A stretch of DNA of 5,764 nt from CCY15215 sp034932145 (lineage in GTDB: Bacteria; Cyanobacteriota; Cyanobacteriia; Cyanobacteriales; Spirulinaceae): assembly GCF_034932145.1 (NCBI RefSeq), contig NZ_JAYGHV010000076.1:1-5764 (forward strand), in the 5' to 3' direction. The notes under the pieces were generated by a model that searched no databases, was not told where the DNA came from, and was given only the letters and a program-made list of their open reading frames with translations. Shown here piece by piece: positions 4,786 through 5,764 of this stretch. Position 1 is the stretch's first letter; every line of letters starts with the position of its first letter. A program made the position numbers and the translations under genes.

Positions 4786-5571
4786 TTATCCTCCAAATTT
4801 TTCTAAAGCTGTGTTTGTGATGCTATTGAAAAAAATTGTGTTTTTAAGCCAACGTATTTTATTAAGATGTTCGATTAATGATGATTTTTTAAGGTCAGGC
4901 AATGGTGAAATAAATACATCAATGTCAACAATAAGAAATTGCTGATTTGCTTCTGATTGTTGGGTACATACCCAGTTAATACTATAGGGATGATTAAGAA
5001 CTTTGTAAGTTTCTTGATAGAAAAATGTGTCTCTTTTTAGAGATGGGTTAAAGTTGCTTTTTTGAACTGTTTTTAAATAAGTTGATGGCTTTTCTCCTTC
5101 TTCAATTAAGATTTTGTTGATATAGCGCACCCCTAGACGATTAATGATCCTGGGTTCGGCTAGTTCATAAAACAATGACCATAGATTTAACGCTTCTTGG
5201 TGAAATGTTGTCCATGATTCGTAATTGCCGACGCTACTGATGGCGATTCCGGTTTTGGTGAATTGGACTACACGGTTTTTATATTCGTTCTCAAGTCTCA
5301 AGCCAATCCATTGTGTCCGGTGTTCTACTGCTGATGCTGCGGTGCTTCCATCGGGTTGTAGTGGTGTTTCGACATGGATGCCATGCTCATACTGAATCTG
5401 GATGGCTCGATAGTCTGGTAATCGTTGGGTTAATTCTGCCTTCAGGGTCTCTGGTTCTAATTCTTTGGTTGCATGGGCTTGCCAATGAATCACCGCCTCA
5501 ATTAGGGGCGATCGCCTTAATTGTGGGAATGTCTCATTGACATCGATGATTAGTGTTTGAGGATCGCTCAT
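4786..5571 (-). CDS. TIGR04255 family protein, first gene of a three-gene cassette
   Basis: The 261-residue protein carries the landmarks of the sporadically distributed TIGR04255 family: PLIEAVIHWQ near the start (22-31), EPRIINRLGVRYINKI in the middle (139-154), FLIVDIDVF at 212-220, and IRWLKNTIFFNSITNTALEK at the end (239-258). The length is normal and the ends look complete. It has no membrane segment or signal peptide. The family has no established biochemical role that I know of; patchy distribution and constant company of small partner genes are typical of accessory or defence cassettes, which is an inference here. The ATG at 5571 has only a weak AGG ahead of it. The stop at 4786-4788 lies one base before the next start, and this gene's end contains that gene's GGAGG. 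The leader between the IS right end and this ATG is about 31 bases, so the original promoter may have been displaced. Confidence 0.88.
   Translation of the reverse strand: MSDPQTLIIDVNETFPQLRRSPLIEAVIHWQAHATKELEPETLKAELTQRLPDYRAIQIQYEHGIHVETPLQPDGSTAASAVEHRTQWIGLRLENEYKNRVVQFTKTGIAISSVGNYESWTTFHQEALNLWSLFYELAEPRIINRLGVRYINKILIEEGEKPSTYLKTVQKSNFNPSLKRDTFFYQETYKVLNHPYSINWVCTQQSEANQQFLIVDIDVFISPLPDLKKSSLIEHLNKIRWLKNTIFFNSITNTALEKFGG
4790..4794 (-). promoter_or_regulatory. Shine-Dalgarno GGAGG that sets the WDGY-protein start
   Basis: GGAGG on the minus strand sits five bases upstream of the ATG at 4784 and inside the final codons of the TIGR04255 gene. It is the clearest ribosome site in the window. 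It argues for the ATG over the upstream TTG and for coupled translation of the two genes. Confidence 0.8.
5508..5515. repeat. HIP1 octamer GCGATCGC
   Basis: A perfect HIP1 palindrome near the 5' end of the TIGR04255 gene. Its presence within the cassette suggests the cassette has resided in, or come from, a cyanobacterial genome. Confidence 0.85.
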
Positions 5572-5610
5572 TGCCTGTTGACTTGTCTGCTTAGTTCAGA
5601 TTTTGACACT

Positions 5611-5640
5611 CCCCCGTTAAATCAAAGATTATAACGGGGG
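5611..5640. repeat. Right-end hairpin of the IS element
   Basis: CCCCCGTTA (5611-5619) pairs perfectly with TAACGGGGG (5632-5640) around a 12-base loop. It ends five bases before the TCAA terminus on the minus strand, as expected of the subterminal hairpin recognised by the Y1 transposase TnpA. No T-run follows on either strand, so a terminator role is less likely. Confidence 0.75.
5628..5633 (-). promoter_or_regulatory. Perfect TATAAT inside the IS right end, possible promoter of the cassette
   Basis: The minus strand reads TATAAT at 5633-5628, partly in the hairpin loop. Initiation about seven bases on would give a leader of roughly 50 bases to the TIGR04255 ATG at 5571. No good -35 box is seen at 16-18 bases (CCAGTG lies there), so it may be weak, dependent on an activator, or chance. 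Confidence 0.3.
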
Positions 5641-5665
5641 ATTCTTGCTTCACTGGGTTTGCCTA

Positions 5666-5691
5666 GTTTCAAGTCATCTCTGTCTTGAAAC
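5666..5691. repeat. Second hairpin in the IS right end
   Basis: GTTTCAAG (5666-5673) pairs perfectly with CTTGAAAC (5684-5691) around a ten-base loop. It overlaps the decayed end of tnpB and would be an internal stem of the omega RNA. Confidence 0.6.
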
Positions 5692-5764
5692 CCCGTCCAG
5701 ATTCCCCTCCACAAGCATCTGTTTAACGTCCACTGACTGCCCGACAGCAGACAACCAAAAACTT
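5669..5764 (-). pseudogene. tnpB: Decayed 3' tail of tnpB (IS605 OrfB)
   Basis: In the frame starting at 5764 the minus strand reads KFLVVCCRAVSGR, a TAA at 5725-5723, then TDACGGESGRGFKTEMT and a TGA at 5671-5669. The same frame continues past a TAG as ANPVKQESPVIIFDLTGECQ. ACG-ESG followed by KQES is the kind of C-terminal tail I associate with cyanobacterial TnpB proteins, so the internal stops look like decay of a tail that once ran to the right end. The tail lies outside the TnpB catalytic core, which would be upstream and out of view, so the stops alone do not prove that TnpB is inactive. Confidence 0.5.

Larger units (their letters stand above)
5603..5764 (-). mobile_element. Right end of an IS200/IS605-family element (cut by window edge)
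   Basis: Read on the minus strand, a decayed tnpB tail is followed by the strong 9-bp hairpin at 5611-5640, then GAGTG and TCAA (5606-5603). A subterminal hairpin just before a TCAA-like cleavage site is the standard right end of IS605-group elements, which have no terminal inverted repeats and make no target duplication. The AGCAAGAATCCCCC...GGGGGAGTGTCAA layout is familiar from cyanobacterial tnpB-only copies (memory, not searched). The exact boundary could differ by a few bases because the TCAA is followed by more A residues. The left end and most of the element lie beyond the window. Confidence 0.7.
5603..5764 (-). ncRNA. Candidate omega RNA (reRNA) scaffold of TnpB, 3' part
   Basis: In IS200/IS605 elements the TnpB guide RNA overlaps the 3' end of tnpB and runs through the right end; the bases just outside the element become the guide. 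Here the expected layout is present: an 8-bp hairpin at 5666-5691, a 9-bp hairpin at 5611-5640, then the TCAA end. If the RNA is made, its guide would begin AATCTGAACTAAGCAG at 5602 and read into the TIGR04255 leader. Whether it is still expressed, and which TnpB would use it, cannot be told from this window. Confidence 0.45.

Noticed and set aside
4751..4945. Plus-strand ORF opposite the junction of the first two cassette genes
   Set aside because: It is antisense to conserved coding sequence and has no independent support.
5313..5540. Plus-strand ORF opposite the TIGR04255 N-terminus
   Set aside because: It is antisense to conserved TIGR04255 coding sequence, and its composition shows no protein-like motif.
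5611..5640. Strong hairpin as a rho-independent terminator
   Set aside because: No T-run follows on either strand. The position before TCAA and after a tnpB-like tail fits an IS605 right end better.
1..5764. CRISPR array
   Set aside because: I see no set of regularly spaced near-identical direct repeats anywhere in the window.

Overview
The window looks like chromosomal DNA from a cyanobacterium. Three perfect GCGATCGC (HIP1-type) palindromes lie at about 3255, 3706 and 5508, with several near-copies. The stand-alone Mo-nitrogenase C-terminal family protein, the Get3d-type ATPase with a C-terminal small-heat-shock domain and the cyanobacterial-style IS200/IS605 right end point the same way. 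No genus can be named from this stretch. Almost all protein genes are on the minus strand; the exceptions are a 28-codon gene tail at the left edge and a tRNA-Ser.

Layout, left to right. (1) 1-87 is the end of an unrecognised plus-strand gene, followed by a short GTAGGGTGGGC-type inverted repeat. (2) 146-1516 (minus) encodes a 456-residue protein with one N-terminal membrane helix, long coiled coils, a DUF4041/SNIPE-associated region and a C-terminal GIY-YIG (T5orf172/Mug113) nuclease domain. This is the architecture of SNIPE, a membrane-anchored nuclease that attacks phage DNA during injection. (3) 1587-2762 (minus) is a Get3d/ArsA-type ATPase. (4) 2799-3403 (minus) holds what looks like a decayed N-terminal scrap of the cobalamin gene cbiD, then an intact Mo-nitrogenase C-terminal family protein. 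(5) 3575-3659 (plus) is tRNA-Ser(UGA) with a credible promoter. (6) 3661-3878 (minus) is a frameshifted and stop-interrupted ruin abutting the tRNA 3' end, with a possible PD-(D/E)XK-like core. (7) 3886-5571 (minus) is a tight three-gene cassette: a TIGR04255 family protein, a WDGY-motif protein and a small His-rich conserved protein. None has a known function. (8) 5603-5764 (minus) is the right end of an IS200/IS605-family element: a decayed tnpB tail, two strong hairpins and a TCAA terminus. The arrangement is that of an omega RNA (reRNA) scaffold whose guide would be the leader of the TIGR04255 gene.

Functionally the window mixes resident genes (Get3d, Mo-nitro_C protein, tRNA-Ser) with an accessory layer. 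The clearest defence gene is the SNIPE-like nuclease. The best candidate for an undescribed system is the three-gene cassette, which sits between a tRNA-Ser with gene debris at its 3' end and an IS element, a typical setting for an integration hotspot. A perfect TATAAT inside the IS right-end hairpin could drive the cassette, whose own leader outside the IS is only about 31 bases. The family calls come from motif recognition by eye; no database search was run.
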